Shown: piece by piece, positions 5,985 to 7,448 of the stretch
Position numbering within the stretch: the stretch's first letter is position 1
Layout of the letters: each line of letters begins with the position of its first letter
Assembly (NCBI GenBank): GCA_025059435.1
Contig: JANXDK010000022.1
Coordinates: forward strand, 1 to 7,448
Direction of reading: 5' to 3'
Origin: Thermoproteota archaeon
GTDB taxonomy: Archaea > Thermoproteota > EX4484-205 > JAAOZP01
DNA length: 7,448 bases
The notes under the pieces: generated by a model
What the model was told of the DNA's origin: nothing
The model's database searches: none
The model's input: the letters and a program-made list of their open reading frames with translations, nothing else
Program-made: the position numbers and the translations under genes

Positions 5985-7448
5985 TTGAATCACCAGCCTT
6001 AAAACCAACTGCTACAGCTTGACCAAGCGATATCCCTCCATCGTTAGTAGGTATTAGGTTGTTATAGAAAATGCTCAGGCCGCGTTCTTCCGCCATCTTC
6101 CTGACCCTGGATGAGATTATCCTATTCTGGAAGACTCCCCCACTTAAAACAACGTTTTTAACATCTTCTTCTAAACTTATCGTTTCAGCAAGATCGACCG
6201 TAAGCTTCACGATGCTCTCATGGAAACGCATGCTTATTCTCCCGGTTGGAACATGTTTATTCATGTCTTCGATTATCGAGCTTATTATTTGCGAAACGTC
6301 CACAATATACTCTTTTTCACCATTTATACTGAAAGGATAGCTTTTGTCAATGTCATCGACTGCGATCATTTCAAGCATCATGGCCGGCTCGCCTTCGAAA
6401 GTCCTCTTTAAACACACTCCTAAGAGTGCTGAAACCGCATCGAATAGCCTTCCTAAGCCGCATGTCATAGGCGCATTGACCTTTTTTTCAATCATATTTT
6501 TCAGGATCGTCTTAGCCTTACCGTCTAATCCTAAGATATCGATTCTCAAAGCATCTTCCCCAATAGCATCGTACAAATAGCTAAAGGCCATTCTCCAGGG
6601 CTCTATTACAGCCTTTTCACCACCAGGCATCGGAACGTATTTCAAGTGTCCCCTTCTAGAATACTCTCCATTCATAACCACTATGAATTCCGAGCCCCAT
6701 AGGTTTCCATCTTCACCATATCCGGTTCCATCGAAAGCTATGCCCAGAACATCCCTGTTTAGAATCTTGTTCTCAGCCATTGCTGAAAGAACGTGAGCAT
6801 AATGGTGTTGAACTGGGATTTTAACACTATTAAGAGACAACCCTATTTGTGAGGAATAATACGCGGGATGGGGATCGTAAGCAACAGTGTTGTAATCCAA
6901 GTTTAGAAGCCTTTTCAAGCCTCTTATCGCCTCCATATACCTCTTCCTGATCAGGATGTTTTCAAGGTCACCCATGTATTGGCTTATGAATACCCTTCCT
7001 TTCTTCGCTATCGCAAAGGTATTGTTCAAGTCCGCGCCCATAGCCAGTACGCCATCCACATTCAGCTCGACTTCAACGGGCTCGGGCACGAATCCCCTGC
7101 TCCTTCTAACAAGCCTCAGAGAATCGTCTTGGACGAATCCTACGGAATCGTCTGCAAAATTAACTATCCTACGATTGTATGTTAAAATATAATCTGCTAT
7201 ATTACCGAGTTTTTCAAGAGCCTCTTTATCTTTGAAGATTATCGGCTCCTCGGAGATATTCCCACTCGTTAAAACTATCGCCGGAGGTCTAACTATTTTC
7301 ATGAGAATGTGGTGTATAGGGGTATAAGGTAGGAAAACACCGAGGTACTTCATGCCTGGAGCAACATCTTCTACAACGGGATTCGGCTCCTTCCTCTTAG
7401 CGAGAATTATCGGAGCAGAGTAATGCAGGAGCCATTTCCTCTCAGAAT
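5962..7448 (-). CDS. hypF: Carbamoyltransferase HypF, C-terminal two thirds (partial)
   Basis: HypF turns carbamoyl phosphate into carbamoyl-AMP and transfers the carbamoyl group to the C-terminal Cys of HypE. About 494 codons are visible of a protein usually ~750-770 aa. The frame stays open to the right edge, reading SERKWLLHYSAPIILAKR ahead of the internal ATG at 7353, so that ATG is not the start. The N-terminal acylphosphatase, zinc-finger and early YrdC parts lie outside. Seen here: the end of the YrdC-like domain (LPYTPIHH, LTSGNISEEPI, ADDSV), the linker RRSRGFVPEPV, and then the Kae1-like domain. The latter has the metal-binding HHYAH (6807-6793), AFDGTGYGEDGNLWGSE, EPWRMA, GRLFDAVSALLG, LSGGVFQNR (6150-6121) and NDGG (6045-6034). 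It overlaps hypC by 23 nt. In the YrdC segment, YNRRIVNFADDSV replaces the more common HNRxIVNRxDDSV; whether this matters is unknown. Confidence 0.96.
   Translation of the reverse strand, partial: SERKWLLHYSAPIILAKRKEPNPVVEDVAPGMKYLGVFLPYTPIHHILMKIVRPPAIVLTSGNISEEPIIFKDKEALEKLGNIADYILTYNRRIVNFADDSVGFVQDDSLRLVRRSRGFVPEPVEVELNVDGVLAMGADLNNTFAIAKKGRVFISQYMGDLENILIRKRYMEAIRGLKRLLNLDYNTVAYDPHPAYYSSQIGLSLNSVKIPVQHHYAHVLSAMAENKILNRDVLGIAFDGTGYGEDGNLWGSEFIVVMNGEYSRRGHLKYVPMPGGEKAVIEPWRMAFSYLYDAIGEDALRIDILGLDGKAKTILKNMIEKKVNAPMTCGLGRLFDAVSALLGVCLKRTFEGEPAMMLEMIAVDDIDKSYPFSINGEKEYIVDVSQIISSIIEDMNKHVPTGRISMRFHESIVKLTVDLAETISLEEDVKNVVLSGGVFQNRIISSRVRKMAEERGLSIFYNNLIPTNDGGISLGQAVAVGFKAGDSIVSRDTR
5985..5994 (-). 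promoter_or_regulatory. Shine-Dalgarno motif deciding the hypC start
   Basis: GGTGAT (5994-5989) matches the archaeal anti-SD and stands 4 nt before the TTG at 5984. It lies inside the last codons of hypF. It supports the TTG adjacent to Cys2 as the true hypC start rather than the upstream in-frame TTG. Confidence 0.65.

Noticed and set aside
7351..7353. ATG at 7353 as the hypF start
   Set aside because: The frame is open upstream to the window edge and encodes conserved YrdC-domain residues (LLHYSAPIILAKR), so the gene is simply cut by the window.

Overview
The window looks archaeal. Supporting points are a PAC2-family proteasome assembly chaperone homologue, A/T-rich BRE/TATA-like elements 25-35 bp ahead of starts, a probably leaderless rhomboid gene, TTG starts (the CDF transporter and hypC), GGTG/GGAGGTG Shine-Dalgarno motifs, and a hypF-hypC-hypD order. 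The lineage cannot be fixed from this sequence; a thermophilic Thermoproteota/TACK-type archaeon with a [NiFe]-hydrogenase is my guess.

Layout. Positions 1-55 hold the first codons of a minus-strand gene that leaves the window, just behind a PAC2-family gene (72-818, minus). Next is an unusually long CDF-type metal cation transporter (867-2249, minus) with three tandem C-terminal cytoplasmic modules. It is divergent from a rhomboid intramembrane protease (2343-3002, plus), and the 93-bp gap between them carries promoters and a repeat-rich candidate operator. An A/T-rich convergent gap (3003-3211) separates the rhomboid gene from hypE (minus). Upstream of hypE, at about 4309-4628, lies the remnant of an alpha/beta-hydrolase (lysophospholipase/monoacylglycerol-lipase-like) gene, broken across all three minus-strand frames. 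Then come hypD, hypC and the C-terminal two thirds of hypF (minus), with overlapping ends, the last running off the right edge.

How the genes work together. HypF and HypE make the cyanide ligand: HypF carbamoylates the C-terminal Cys of HypE, and HypE dehydrates it to thiocyanate. HypC and HypD form the scaffold on which the Fe(CN)2CO unit of [NiFe]-hydrogenase is built. HypF-HypC-HypD are tightly coupled (a 23-nt and a 4-nt overlap). HypE is set apart by the dead lipase gene and seems to have its own promoter. No hydrogenase subunits and no hypA/hypB are in the window. The left half (PAC2, CDF transporter, rhomboid) is housekeeping, transport and membrane proteolysis with no evident link to hydrogenase maturation.

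I see no CRISPR array, tRNA, rRNA, insertion sequence or novel multi-gene system. The most informative non-routine items are the hydrolase pseudogene inside the hyp cluster, the triple-module CDF protein and the repeat cluster over the CDF start.
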